Positions 7,083 through 14,950 are shown, counted from the stretch's first letter. The stretch: 16,485 bases of DNA from Veillonella sp. (GCF_015058545.1 NZ_SVCB01000081.1:1-16485); one strand, 5' to 3'. The notes: generated from the letters alone by a model not told the origin. Program-made: numbers and translations.

Positions 7083-8600
7083 ATGAAGACATATGATCTT
7101 ATTGTTATCGGCACGGGCGGCGCTTCTATTGTAGCCGACGCAGCCATAGCTAAAGGTAAGAAAGTAGCTATTATTGAGAAAGGCAAATTTGGCGGTACTT
7201 GCTTGACTCGCGGTTGCATTCCGACTAAAGTAATGGTTACCGTAGCTGATGCGGTTCGTGAAATCGAGGAATTGCCTAAAATCGGTGTGCAGGTACAACC
7301 GGCTACTATTGATTGGGATTTGATGTCCAAACGAGTTTGGCAAAAAATCGATGAAAGCAAGGGTGTTGAAGCTTACTACGATAAGTTCGATAATGTTGAT
7401 TTGTATCGCGGTGCCGCTACTTTTGTAAAAGATAAAGTTTTGACAGTTACCATGAACAGTGGTGAAGTGACCGAAGAAATTACCGCACCGATTATCGTAT
7501 TGGGCGTAGGTGGTCATACTAAGATTAATCCGCTTAAAGGTTTGGAAGAAGCGGGCTATATGAGCAGTGAAAGCCTCTTCGGTGATAAATATCCGAATAA
7601 ACCGTTTAAATCCTTGGTTGTTATGGGTGGCGGCCCTATCGGTACCGAGTTTGCTCATGTATTTGCAGCGGCCGGTACGAAAGTAACTTTAATTCAACAT
7701 AATGTGCGTCTACTTCCTAAAGAAGACGAAGAAATTTCCGAACAAATCTATAAAGACTTGACTCGTTTGGGTATTGAAGTCATTTTGAATCAGGAACCGG
7801 AAGAAGTACGTGTTGAAAATGGCGAAAAAGTTGTCGTAATTCGTGACCGTAAAACCGGTGAAATTCGTGAAGTGCGCGGGGAAGAAATCCTCATGGCGTC
7901 CGGTATCAAACCGGCTACGGAAGAATTGAAATTGGAAAATACTTCCATCAAGACAAAACGTGGCGGCTGGATTGTAACTAACGAATTTTTGGAAACGTCG
8001 GTTGACGGCGTTTATGCTATGGGTGATGTGAACGGGGAAGCACCATTCCGTCATAAGGCCAACTATGAAGCGGATATTATTGCTCATAATTTGTATCATG
8101 CAACGTCGCCGCAGGATTTCCGTTGGGCTCGCTATGATGTAATCCCCGCTGTAACCTATACCTATCCTCAAGTAGGTCATGTAGGCCTTACTGAAAAAGA
8201 AGCGATTGAACAGGGTTACAGTGTAAAAACCGGCAAGAATTTCTATTCTTCTTCTGCAAAGGGTTTTGCTATGGGCTTTAATCCGGGTGATGAAAACGAC
8301 GGTTTTGTAAAAATCGTAGTAGATACTAAGACGAATAATATCTTAGGGGTTCACGTAATTGGGCCACAAGCGTCTATTTTGTTCCAACCATACGTTAACC
8401 TCATGAACAGCGGCGATACACCATTAACGCCAATTAACGAAGAAATCGGGTCTGCTTTAACTAAACAGTTGCGCACGGAAGGTTTGGTTCGTAAAATGGA
8501 TCCTCATTCCGTTAAAACTGTGGGCGAAACTATGGCTCCGCATCCGGCTCTTTCGGAAGTGGTAATGTGGACTCAGGTATACTATGAGCATCGTTGGTAA
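7083..8600 (+). CDS. Dihydrolipoyl dehydrogenase-family FAD/NAD(P) oxidoreductase
   Basis: This is a class I pyridine-nucleotide disulfide oxidoreductase of 505 residues, somewhat longer than typical Lpd (460-475). In order: an FAD-binding GTGGAS loop (10-15), the redox disulfide in GGTCLTRGCIPTK (Cys40/Cys45), a nucleotide-binding GGGPIG (182-187), a second FAD motif (YAMGDV) and the C-terminal active-site pair HPALSE (His487/Glu492). The set matches enzymes that oxidise dihydrolipoamide or a similar dithiol. The residue after the second strand of the nucleotide fold is Gln205 (VTLIQHN), neither the acidic residue of NAD enzymes nor the Arg of NADPH enzymes. GGAGG (7071-7075) supports the ATG. 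It is monocistronic, flanked by terminators, with no E1/E2 dehydrogenase genes nearby. The substrate could be lipoyl protein or a low-molecular-weight disulfide. Confidence 0.82.
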   Translation: MKTYDLIVIGTGGASIVADAAIAKGKKVAIIEKGKFGGTCLTRGCIPTKVMVTVADAVREIEELPKIGVQVQPATIDWDLMSKRVWQKIDESKGVEAYYDKFDNVDLYRGAATFVKDKVLTVTMNSGEVTEEITAPIIVLGVGGHTKINPLKGLEEAGYMSSESLFGDKYPNKPFKSLVVMGGGPIGTEFAHVFAAAGTKVTLIQHNVRLLPKEDEEISEQIYKDLTRLGIEVILNQEPEEVRVENGEKVVVIRDRKTGEIREVRGEEILMASGIKPATEELKLENTSIKTKRGGWIVTNEFLETSVDGVYAMGDVNGEAPFRHKANYEADIIAHNLYHATSPQDFRWARYDVIPAVTYTYPQVGHVGLTEKEAIEQGYSVKTGKNFYSSSAKGFAMGFNPGDENDGFVKIVVDTKTNNILGVHVIGPQASILFQPYVNLMNSGDTPLTPINEEIGSALTKQLRTEGLVRKMDPHSVKTVGETMAPHPALSEVVMWTQVYYEHRW

Positions 8601-8654
8601 GCCGAACTTTAAAATTCAAAAATTCAATATTTTAAACACATAATATAATTTGAA

Positions 8655-8737
8655 ACCCTCCTTAATGAGGCGTATTATATAGTAGATGTTTTATTTACAA
8701 ACTTTTTATAATGCGTTTCTTGAGGAGGGTATTTTTT
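8655..8737 (+). terminator. Long-stem terminator after the lipoamide-dehydrogenase-like gene
   Basis: ACCCTCCT (8655-8662) pairs with AGGAGGGT (8723-8730), followed by ATTTTTT. The ~60-nt interior can add CGTATTAT (8671-8678) against ATAATGCG (8708-8715), with one G-U pair. The right arm AGGAGG resembles a ribosome binding site, but no ORF follows it. Confidence 0.7.
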
Positions 8738-8746
8738 ACAAAAATA

Positions 8747-8804
8747 CATATTGATAATCATTGAGAAATGGTATATACTATCTTAAGTGAATAATGATTA
8801 TTCA
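8747..8804 (+). promoter_or_regulatory. CDF-exporter promoter overlapped by Fur-type boxes
   Basis: The promoter is TTGATA (8751-8756), a 17-bp spacer and TATACT (8774-8779), with start near 8786. The -35 lies inside a Fur-box-like site (8747-8765) containing TGATAATCATT at 8752-8762. A second site just after the start, TGAATAATGATTATTCA (8788-8804), is a perfect 8-1-8 inverted repeat like the 7-1-7 Fur/PerR operators. Both sites continue into CATTGAGA (8759-8766 and 8803-8810), 44 bp apart, about four helical turns. The layout predicts repression by a metal-responsive Fur-family protein. Which member (Fur, PerR or Zur) cannot be told. Confidence 0.65.
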
Positions 8805-8937
8805 TTGAGAGCTGAGTGCGAAGGTCAAATAATTGACGGTGTACGACGCATTTTAGGGCATCGTTTCGTGCTTAATGTTGATGTGTTTTGAGTTATGTGT
8901 ATGATTTTAAAGGTTTAAAATTGGTGGGTGGCAATAT
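8805..8937 (+). other. Leader of the CDF gene with local hairpins
   Basis: The predicted transcript has a ~150-nt 5' leader. It can form AGTGCG (8815-8820) with CGCATT (~8848-8853), enclosing GTCAA-ATAA-TTGAC (8823-8836). I looked for NiCo and yybP-ykoY (Mn) riboswitch signatures, expected before metal exporters, and saw neither. The leader ends in an unusual G-rich ribosome binding site, GGTGGGTGG at 8923-8931. Confidence 0.3.
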
Positions 8938-10122
8938 ATGCAAGAACAGTTAATACGATGGTTTGTTAAAGATTATGACAGTGTGAAGGCACCGACGGTG
9001 CGAACAAGATATGGTAATTTAACAAGTCTTGTAGGTATTATTACGAATTTAATTATTTGTATAGGTGAAATTGTAGTCGGATTACTGGTTGGATCCATTG
9101 CCATGATTAGTGATGGTATCCATAATGTGGCTGATGCGGGCGGCTCGGCGATATCTTTTTTTAGCTTCCGTTTTTCCGCTAAGCAAGCAGATCAGGAACA
9201 TCCCTATGGCCATGGTCGAATCGAATATCTGTTATCTATTGGTTTTTCCATACTCTTATTTGTTTTGGCAACGCAATTGTTTTTGGAAGCCTTCGATAGA
9301 ATTATGAACCCGCAAGTGGTTGAGTTTTCGGTGTTAGCTTTCGTTGTGATGCTATGTGCCATGAGCCTAAAGGTTTGGCTCTACACTTTCTTCAAAAATG
9401 TGGGGATTCGTATTAATTCACCGATTTTGCAGGCCAACGGTTTGGAATGTTTATCCGATGTGTGGGCAACTTTAGGCATTACGGTAGGTCTTTTGGTAGG
9501 TGGGCTTTTAGATTTTCCTATTGACGGGTATTTAGGCGCTATCGTATCTTTAATGATTGCTCGTGCAGGTTATCATGTATTGTCCGATGCCATCAATCGT
9601 TTGTTGGGCAATGAACCGAGTCCTGAAATGGTTAATGATATTGCCAATTTTGTAAAATCCTATCCGGGCGTTTTAGGTATTCATGACTTGATGATTCATG
9701 ATTATGGCCCGGGCCATGTTTTTGCCAGCATTCATGTGGAAGTCGATGCGAAAGAAGATGTTATAAAAAGTCATAATTTGATTGACCGCATTGAACGAGA
9801 TGCGCGTAAACAGTTATATATTCAGTTGACGATTCATATGGATCCACTTTTAATCACGAAAGAATCTATGGCTTTATATGATAAGATTCACTCGGTTATT
9901 AAGGCGTATGATGAGAAATTGAGCCTTCATGATTTGCGAACGGTGCAAAGTGATGATAAATTACATATCATATTTGACTTGGTTGTACCTTACGACGATC
10001 GTCAACGTATGGATGTGATTGCTAAATCAATTACGAATATTTTGCAGGCCATGGATCCGTCTTATGTAGTGACAATTACACCGGAGCATAGCTATACGGG
10101 TACTGAAAATATTCACGGTTAA
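8938..10122 (+). CDS. Cation diffusion facilitator (CDF) family metal efflux transporter
   Basis: CDF proteins export divalent metals (Zn, Mn, Fe, Co, Ni, Cd) from the cytoplasm in exchange for protons. Residues ~25-215 hold six predicted membrane segments. The TM2 metal site reads SDGIHNVAD (His62, Asp66). HPYGHGRIEYL (88-98) is the typical loop after TM2. The TM5 site reads LECLSD (Glu170, Asp174), with Glu where Zn transporters usually have His. Residues ~225-305 form the cytoplasmic dimerisation domain. A further ~80 residues extend the protein to 394, beyond the usual ~300, and look like a second copy of that fold (LHIIFDLVVPYD). The Fur-like promoter and the atypical TM5 site suggest Fe or Mn rather than Zn, which is inference. 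Confidence 0.88.
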   Translation: MQEQLIRWFVKDYDSVKAPTVRTRYGNLTSLVGIITNLIICIGEIVVGLLVGSIAMISDGIHNVADAGGSAISFFSFRFSAKQADQEHPYGHGRIEYLLSIGFSILLFVLATQLFLEAFDRIMNPQVVEFSVLAFVVMLCAMSLKVWLYTFFKNVGIRINSPILQANGLECLSDVWATLGITVGLLVGGLLDFPIDGYLGAIVSLMIARAGYHVLSDAINRLLGNEPSPEMVNDIANFVKSYPGVLGIHDLMIHDYGPGHVFASIHVEVDAKEDVIKSHNLIDRIERDARKQLYIQLTIHMDPLLITKESMALYDKIHSVIKAYDEKLSLHDLRTVQSDDKLHIIFDLVVPYDDRQRMDVIAKSITNILQAMDPSYVVTITPEHSYTGTENIHG

Positions 10123-10173
10123 AGCGGCGGTAAAACACTGATAGAGCTTTAAAATAGGTTTATCGGATGAAAT

Positions 10174-10216
10174 AAAAGGATGACCGTTCCTCTGCTGAGG
10201 AACAGTCATCCTTTTT
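10174..10216. terminator. Bidirectional terminator between the CDF gene and sstT
   Basis: A very stable hairpin: AAAAGGATGAC (10174-10184) with GTCATCCTTTT (10205-10215), one C/A mismatch, then GTTCCTC (10186-10192) with GAGGAAC (10197-10203) around the loop TGCT. T-runs occur on both strands, so it can end both converging transcripts. Confidence 0.9.
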
Positions 10217-10250
10217 GTGTAGGTGATAGAAATGATAACTATTTAACTAT

Positions 10251-11513
10251 TTATGCTTCGATTGTTTTATTGGCTACTACTTTAGATTGATCTTCATTGA
10301 GATTTTCAGGATAGCCGTGTTCGGCAAAATCGGCAGCCGCCACGAAGAGAATATCCGTGGACGAGTTAAGGGCAGTTTCTGTGGAGTCTTGAAGAACACC
10401 GATGATGAAACCTACACCAACTACCTGCATGGCAATATCATTGGAGATACCGAATAAGCTACAAGCAAGCGGAATTAACAAGAGGGAACCGCCGGCAACA
10501 CCGGATGCACCGCAGGAGCCGATAGTGGCAATAATACTTAATAGGATAGCGGTAGCAAAATCAACCGGAATATGAAGGGTATTAACGGCTGCCAATGTCA
10601 TAATGGTAATTGTAATAGCAGCACCGGCCATGTTAATGGTTGCCCCTAAAGGAATCGCGATAGAATACGTATCAGGGGATAAGCCGAGGCGTTTGGCCAT
10701 ATTCATGTTAACCGGAATATTGGCAGCGGAACTGCGGGTGAAGAAGGCAGTAATACCGGATTCACGTAAACATTTAAAAGTAAGCGGGAACGGATTACGA
10801 CGCATAACAATGTAAACAATGATTGGATTTACAACTAACGCCACGAAGAACATGCTACCCAATAAAGTACCTAATAATACAGCGTATTCAACTAATGCTT
10901 CAATACCGCTGGTGGAAATAGATTCGGCAACGAGACCCATAATACCGAATGGAGCCAAGCGGATAACCCATTGTACGACCATAGTAATGGCATCGGAAAT
11001 TCCTACGAATACACTTTTTACTTCTTCCGTTGCATGACGAAGGGCAAAACCTATGACAACGGCCCAACCTAAAATACCGATATAGTTACCGGTCATGATA
11101 GCATGAAGCGGATTATCTACGATATTACGTAATAAAGTAATCAATACTTCCGCGATGCCTTGCGGAGCTTTGGCATCTTCAGCTGCAGTCACTAAATGTA
11201 GAGTGGCCGGGAAGAGGTAGCTGGCAAAAACAGCAATTAATGCGGATAAGAACATGCCCACCATATACATGACGATGATTTTTTTCATGCCGGTTTTTTG
11301 ATCGGCCCGATGGCGGCAAACGGCAGCAATAACAAGGAAGAATACCAATAATGGTGCAATCCCTTTTAAGGCGCCTACAAAGATAATCCCCAGCAGTGAC
11401 AAGTCTTTACCAACAGCCGGATTAATCAGGGCCACAGAAATACCGATGACCAGCCCTATCATGATTTGATAAATCAGTTTGACTCGGTTAAACACTTGTA
11501 AAATTGCTTTCAT
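10251..11513 (-). CDS. sstT: Na+-coupled serine/threonine symporter SstT
   Basis: This 420-residue membrane protein of the dicarboxylate/amino acid:cation symporter family imports serine and threonine with Na+. It matches SstT from end to end: an N-terminal [17 protein letters not shown] segment, the [14 protein letters not shown] serine-rich loop, [16 protein letters not shown] and the [18 protein letters not shown] re-entrant region that forms the substrate and Na+ sites. Length is normal (E. coli SstT is ~414). On the minus strand TAAGGAGA (complement of 11521-11528) supports the start. It is a single-gene unit with its own promoter and shares a bidirectional terminator with the CDF gene. 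Serine uptake fits an anaerobe that deaminates serine to pyruvate, but no such enzyme is in the window. Confidence 0.93.
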   Translation of the reverse strand: MKAILQVFNRVKLIYQIMIGLVIGISVALINPAVGKDLSLLGIIFVGALKGIAPLLVFFLVIAAVCRHRADQKTGMKKIIVMYMVGMFLSALIAVFASYLFPATLHLVTAAEDAKAPQGIAEVLITLLRNIVDNPLHAIMTGNYIGILGWAVVIGFALRHATEEVKSVFVGISDAITMVVQWVIRLAPFGIMGLVAESISTSGIEALVEYAVLLGTLLGSMFFVALVVNPIIVYIVMRRNPFPLTFKCLRESGITAFFTRSSAANIPVNMNMAKRLGLSPDTYSIAIPLGATINMAGAAITITIMTLAAVNTLHIPVDFATAILLSIIATIGSCGASGVAGGSLLLIPLACSLFGISNDIAMQVVGVGFIIGVLQDSTETALNSSTDILFVAAADFAEHGYPENLNEDQSKVVANKTIEA

Positions 11514-11555
11514 AATAATCTCTCCTTAGACACTCAAAATAATGCATTTGTAATG

Positions 11556-11594
11556 GACATATGTCATTATAATACGGACAACAAATAATATCAA
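11556..11594 (-). promoter_or_regulatory. sstT promoter with palindrome at +1
   Basis: On the minus strand TTGATA (complement of 11589-11594), a 17-bp spacer and TATAAT (complement of 11566-11571) form a near-consensus promoter with start near 11559. The perfect palindrome GACATATGTC (11556-11565) lies across that start and may be an operator. The leader is ~45 nt. Confidence 0.7.
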
Positions 11595-11688
11595 GAGGCA
11601 ATTTGAATAAAATTAGTGTATTTTGAAAAATATATTTTAAAATAAAATGTTTGACCTTATTTATCGATTTTTTAGTGCTCACAATTAC

Positions 11689-11718
11689 TTTACAAAATGG
11701 AGAACTATTAGTTATACT
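11689..11718 (+). promoter_or_regulatory. Probable menG promoter
   Basis: TTTACA (11689-11694), an 18-bp spacer and TATACT (11713-11718) point towards menG. The predicted start near 11725 gives a leader of ~165 nt. The 11514-11889 gap otherwise holds only the divergent sstT promoter and AT-rich DNA; another TATAAT at ~11778 has no good -35. Confidence 0.5.
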
Positions 11719-11889
11719 ATAGAAACACATTATAATGAAAAGAATCATCAAATATAAATGGGTTATATGGTACAATAATATAATAGAGGATTTATTAATC
11801 GATTAATTATAGTTTGAAATGGCAGTAAATTGTAGTTAGTCGGACGATTGATAGCGCATTATGGTAGGTATGTAGGTTTAAACTAGATT

Positions 11890-12651
11890 GTGCGTGAAGA
11901 AGATATGCAAGGGAATACAAGAGAGCAGTCATTAAGCTTTTCCAATCATGCGGAAAAGGAAGTATATGTACAAGGCGTTTTTTCACATATAGCAAAGCAT
12001 TACGACCTTATGAATTCATTGTTGAGCTTTCACCAAGATTCGTATTGGCGCCGTTTTGCCGTTGAAAAAATGGCATTAACTGAAAATATGAATATTTTAG
12101 ACGTTGCGTGCGGCACGGGGATGCTGACGAAAGAAGCATTGCGCCAAATGCCGAGTCTTCATATTGAAGCCTTGGATTTCAGTCCGGAAATGCTGGCCCA
12201 GGGTGAAGTTCGTTTGAATCAGGCCGGCTTACTCGATAAGGTAAATTTAGTAGAAGGGGATGCTATGAATTTACCCTATGAAGCCAACATTTTCGATTGC
12301 GCCATGAGCGCGTTTGCGTTGCGTAATGTGCCGGATATTATTAAAACCCTCAGTGAAATGAAGCGTGTTGTTAAACCGGGCGGCCGTGTAGTAACTTTAG
12401 AATTGGCTAAGCCTACTGTTTTTGGATTTAAACAGTTATACTATGCGTATTTTGAAAAAATCTTGCCTGTGTTGGGCAAATTAAGTAAAGATCAGTCATC
12501 CTATGCCTGGTTACCTGAGTCTTTGCGTCGTTATCCACATCAGTCTAAAGTACTTGAATACTTTAACGAAGTGGGGTATAAGGACGCGACTTATTACGAA
12601 TTGACCGGTGGTATCGTAGCTGTTCATGTGGGTATCGTGCCGGAAGAGTAA
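11890..12651 (+). CDS. menG: Demethylmenaquinone methyltransferase (MenG/UbiE)
   Basis: This enzyme C-methylates demethylmenaquinone with S-adenosylmethionine, the last step of menaquinone synthesis. The 253 residues carry the family's first signature (HYDLMNSLLSFHQDSYWRR, ~37-55), SAM-binding motif I (LDVACGTGML, ~70-79), an acidic GDAMNLPY motif, and FALRNVPD plus the VKPGGRVVTLELAKP segment. Motif I has Ala-Cys where many UbiE proteins have Cys-Cys or Gly. The start is uncertain: GTG at 11890 has only a weak upstream AGG, and ATG at 11905 (five codons shorter) has weak GAAGAAG. No other men genes are adjacent. It is monocistronic between its own promoter and a bidirectional terminator. Confidence 0.92.
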   Translation: MREEDMQGNTREQSLSFSNHAEKEVYVQGVFSHIAKHYDLMNSLLSFHQDSYWRRFAVEKMALTENMNILDVACGTGMLTKEALRQMPSLHIEALDFSPEMLAQGEVRLNQAGLLDKVNLVEGDAMNLPYEANIFDCAMSAFALRNVPDIIKTLSEMKRVVKPGGRVVTLELAKPTVFGFKQLYYAYFEKILPVLGKLSKDQSSYAWLPESLRRYPHQSKVLEYFNEVGYKDATYYELTGGIVAVHVGIVPEE

Positions 12652-12756
12652 TAGCTGTTTTGTCACTCTGTGGTTAGTCACTCATAATTAAATAGAGCTA
12701 TAAATAAAGTAAATATATGCTTATATGCTCAATTTGCAGCATATACAGACACGAAA

Positions 12757-12784
12757 AAAGCCGAGTTCCGTGGAACTCGGCTTT
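12757..12784. terminator. Bidirectional terminator between menG and the SIMPL gene
   Basis: AAAGCCGAGTTCC (12757-12769) pairs perfectly with GGAACTCGGCTTT (12772-12784), with A-rich sequence to the left and TAGTTTTT to the right, so it can serve both convergent genes. A second small hairpin (ATATGCT 12723-12729 with AGCATAT 12738-12744) lies just before it. Confidence 0.88.
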
Positions 12785-12828
12785 AGTTTTTATGTAGTTA
12801 TTTAAATAGATTCACTATGTGAAGTAGA

Positions 12829-13572
12829 TTAACGAACATAGAATGTTAAATCTACATTTTTGCTTACGGTGATGTCACCTTGTTCTACCGGCGTAGAAGA
12901 ACCAAGCATATCGGATGCTTTATAAAGACGCATGGAGCTTTCCATAGTGTAAGTGTTAGTGCCGCCTACAGAAGCGTCTTTAATACCGCCCAACTGTTGA
13001 CCTAAAGCACCGGCAATCACTTCTGCTTGATGACGACCTTTTTTAACAGCTTCAGCGGTCAATTGGTCATTTAAAGCTTGGTCTACATCAGCTTCAAAGC
13101 TAAGGGATTGAATGTTGTTTGCGCCGGCCGCTACCGCATTATCGATAACTTGGCTGATTTTGCTCATATCATTGATGCGAACAGCTACATTGTTGGATAC
13201 AGTATAAGTAGTTTCCTGTTTTGCGTCACGATTGTCACGGGCAGGATAATAATTATTGTTGTTAGGATTTACGGAGAAATAGGATGTTTGAATGTTGTTT
13301 TTTGTGATGCCGATATTAGCAAGACGAGCAATTAAATCACTCATAACGCGATCATTAGTTGTTTTAGCAGCCCCTACGGTAGAAGCTTCGCTGGTAATAC
13401 CTAAGCGAAGAATGGCATAGCTTGGTGCTACGGAGCGAGTAGCGGTAGCGCTTACGTGGATTTGGGCATCTGTATCAGCCGGTGCAGCGGCTAAAGCAGA
13501 ACCGGTGAAGCCTACTGCCAAGGCTGCAATTAAAAGACCGCGGGTTAAATGTTTTGTTAATTGAAGTTTCAT
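12829..13572 (-). CDS. Exported SIMPL-domain (YggE/DUF541-like) protein
   Basis: The 247-residue product begins with a classical signal peptide: basic n-region (KLQLTKHLTR), hydrophobic core (GLLIAALAVGF) and an ALA|A cleavage site after residue 28, so it should be periplasmic in a diderm cell. The mature part fits the SIMPL/DUF541 domain: IHVSATATRSVAPSYAILRLGI, then DRVMSDLIARLANIGITKNNIQT, YTVSNNVAVRI and the AVKKGRHQAEVIAGALG helix. SIMPL proteins such as E. coli YggE are linked to oxidative-stress tolerance, but the biochemical role is unknown. On the minus strand AAGGAG (complement of 13582-13587) supports the start. It is a single-gene unit. Confidence 0.88.
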   Translation of the reverse strand: MKLQLTKHLTRGLLIAALAVGFTGSALAAAPADTDAQIHVSATATRSVAPSYAILRLGITSEASTVGAAKTTNDRVMSDLIARLANIGITKNNIQTSYFSVNPNNNNYYPARDNRDAKQETTYTVSNNVAVRINDMSKISQVIDNAVAAGANNIQSLSFEADVDQALNDQLTAEAVKKGRHQAEVIAGALGQQLGGIKDASVGGTNTYTMESSMRLYKASDMLGSSTPVEQGDITVSKNVDLTFYVR

Positions 13573-13643
13573 GTGAATGGACTCCTTTTTAATTTAAAAC
13601 TTAGAATTGAAAACTGAAATATAAATTTCGTTACCATACATGT

Positions 13644-13672
13644 AGTATAGCAAATTATGGACATTTAGGCAA
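13644..13672 (-). promoter_or_regulatory. Promoter of the SIMPL-domain gene
   Basis: On the minus strand TTGCCT (complement of 13667-13672), a 17-bp spacer and TATACT (complement of 13644-13649) form a good promoter, giving a leader of ~65 nt with the AAGGAG ribosome binding site. Confidence 0.65.
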
Positions 13673-13789
13673 TTTTTGTTTCACGAATGCCATTTATTGT
13701 ATAAAAAATTAAAGAAAACGGCCGATTTACCGTATAAATGCAAATAAGTATGAGTATTTGTTGATGATTTATGCATGACAATATATTAC

Positions 13790-13818
13790 TTGACATCTAA
13801 ACATGCATTAGTTATATT
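13790..13818 (+). promoter_or_regulatory. Near-consensus promoter with no adjacent gene
   Basis: TTGACA (13790-13795), a 17-bp spacer and TATATT (13813-13818) make one of the better promoters in the window. Transcription from about 13825 would run ~330 nt before the nitroreductase start, through a structured stretch without a credible ORF. Confidence 0.6.
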
Positions 13819-13825
13819 CTAAGTA

Positions 13826-14040
13826 TAGTATTCATGATCGTGAAATTTAATATGTGAATTAAGAATAATAGCAGGCGGCTTTTGGGGAGGAAGCAGGGAA
13901 TTGTCTAAATAAGGGATTCTTTTATCAATTATTTGAGGACTAGACAAGCCTACTAAATAATGGTACTGTAAAAAGAGAAACTTCGATATTAGATACTGGG
14001 GCAGATATAGTATCGATATTGAATGATTTTTACAGTATAA
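13826..14040 (+). ncRNA. Candidate structured RNA or long leader upstream of the nitroreductase
   Basis: Two folded blocks follow the promoter at 13790. Block one: TTGTCTA (13901-13907) with TAGACAA (13941-13947), continued by AATAA (13908-13912) with TTATT (13929-13933). Block two: TACTGTAAAAA (13964-13974) with TTTTTACAGTA (14027-14037), enclosing GATACT (13992-13997) with AGTATC (14009-14014). A GGGGAGG at 13884-13890 looks like a ribosome binding site but is followed only by a three-codon frame. No U-run follows block two directly, so this may be a 5' leader, an sRNA or a small palindromic element. I recognise no known family. Confidence 0.35.
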
Positions 14041-14112
14041 GTATGATTTTTGTCATAATGTGTAGTTTTTTTGATATGCAATATGATGGAAATCTGTGGT
14101 AAAATACAATTC

Positions 14113-14127
14113 GCTGACTTTGTCAGC
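14113..14127. promoter_or_regulatory. 6-bp inverted repeat just upstream of the nitroreductase ribosome binding site
   Basis: GCTGAC (14113-14118), a TTT spacer and GTCAGC (14122-14127) form a perfect inverted repeat next to -10-like hexamers TAAAAT (14100-14105) and TACAAT (14105-14110), 15 bp before the AAAGGAG site. It may be an operator at the start of transcription or a leader hairpin. No well-spaced -35 could be assigned. Confidence 0.35.
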
Positions 14128-14156
14128 CGATGTATTTTAGTAAAGGAGACGATCCC

Positions 14157-14906
14157 ATGAATCCTATTGACGTTTTATTAAATCATCGTACTATTCGTGA
14201 GTTTAAATCCAGTCCTATGCCGCCACAACAACTGAGCATACTGCTGGATATTGCCAAACGAACGGCTACCAGTATGGGGCTGCAAAGCTTCAGTATTATC
14301 CGCATTGTAAATCCCGAATTGAAAGCGGCTATTGCGGAAGTTTGCAACCAAGAGTATGTCGCCCGGGTACCGGAACTATTTATCTTTATAGTCGATGCGT
14401 ACCGTAACTCACGCATAGCTCGTGAACAGGGTATAACGAGTGACATTGAACGTGATAGTGATCGTTTCTTCCAAGGCTGGACGGATGCAGCCATAGCCGC
14501 TCAAAATATGGTGGCAGCTGCAGAGCTTGGTGGCTTTGGTACTGTTTTCTTTGGCAGTATCTTAAATAATGTACCTAAGATGATCGAACTTTTAAAATTA
14601 CCGGAATTAACCTTCCCGGTAGTAGGTGTCGGTATTGGCGTACCTAATCAGAAGCCGCAATTAAAACCGCGAATGCCTCGTGAAGCTAATGTATTTGATG
14701 ATTCATATACTGTGTTTGACTCGTACCTTGAACTTTTGGAAGATTACGATGAAGAGATGGAACAGTATTATGACATGCGTGATACGAATCGTCGTGTAGA
14801 TTCGTTCACCAAACAGGTTGCCGGTAAAAAGGCAGTTCCGTTAAGACAAAAATTAATACAACAAGCAGAAGCACAAGGCTTTAAATTTTATGATGTAAAG
14901 GATTAA
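14157..14906 (+). CDS. NfsA/FRP-type nitroreductase family flavoprotein
   Basis: This is an FMN-dependent NAD(P)H oxidoreductase of the nitroreductase superfamily, similar to NfsA/NfrA, which reduce nitro compounds, quinones or flavins in the cytoplasm. The FMN-contacting N-terminal motif HRTIREF (residues 10-16) is clear, as are the AAIAAQNMVAAAELGGFGTVFFGS segment and the GVGIGVP turn near the C-terminal third. The ATG at 14157 (249 residues) is preferred to one nine codons upstream, because AAAGGAG at 14142-14148 is ideally spaced to it and lies inside the longer frame. It has its own terminator. The thioredoxin-reductase-like gene follows on the same strand. The physiological substrate is unknown. 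Confidence 0.87.
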   Translation: MNPIDVLLNHRTIREFKSSPMPPQQLSILLDIAKRTATSMGLQSFSIIRIVNPELKAAIAEVCNQEYVARVPELFIFIVDAYRNSRIAREQGITSDIERDSDRFFQGWTDAAIAAQNMVAAAELGGFGTVFFGSILNNVPKMIELLKLPELTFPVVGVGIGVPNQKPQLKPRMPREANVFDDSYTVFDSYLELLEDYDEEMEQYYDMRDTNRRVDSFTKQVAGKKAVPLRQKLIQQAEAQGFKFYDVKD

Positions 14907-14950
14907 ATACTTTTACGCCCCGAGCGGTCACCGTCAAGGTATTTTTTATG

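Noticed and set aside
7053..7658. 201-residue open frame on the minus strand inside the lipoamide-dehydrogenase-like gene
   Set aside because: It is antisense to a gene with clear motifs, has no ribosome binding site or recognisable domain, and shows the low-complexity composition of a shadow frame.
7710..8180. 156-residue minus-strand frame in the same gene
   Set aside because: Shadow of the plus-strand flavoprotein; Phe/Asn-rich composition and no family resemblance.
8805..8937. NiCo or manganese (yybP-ykoY) riboswitch in the CDF leader
   Set aside because: Expected by gene context, but the conserved core sequences of either class were not seen.
11488..11775. 95-residue minus-strand frame overlapping the sstT start and upstream gap
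   Set aside because: It overlaps the sstT promoter, ribosome binding site and start, and has no start signal of its own.
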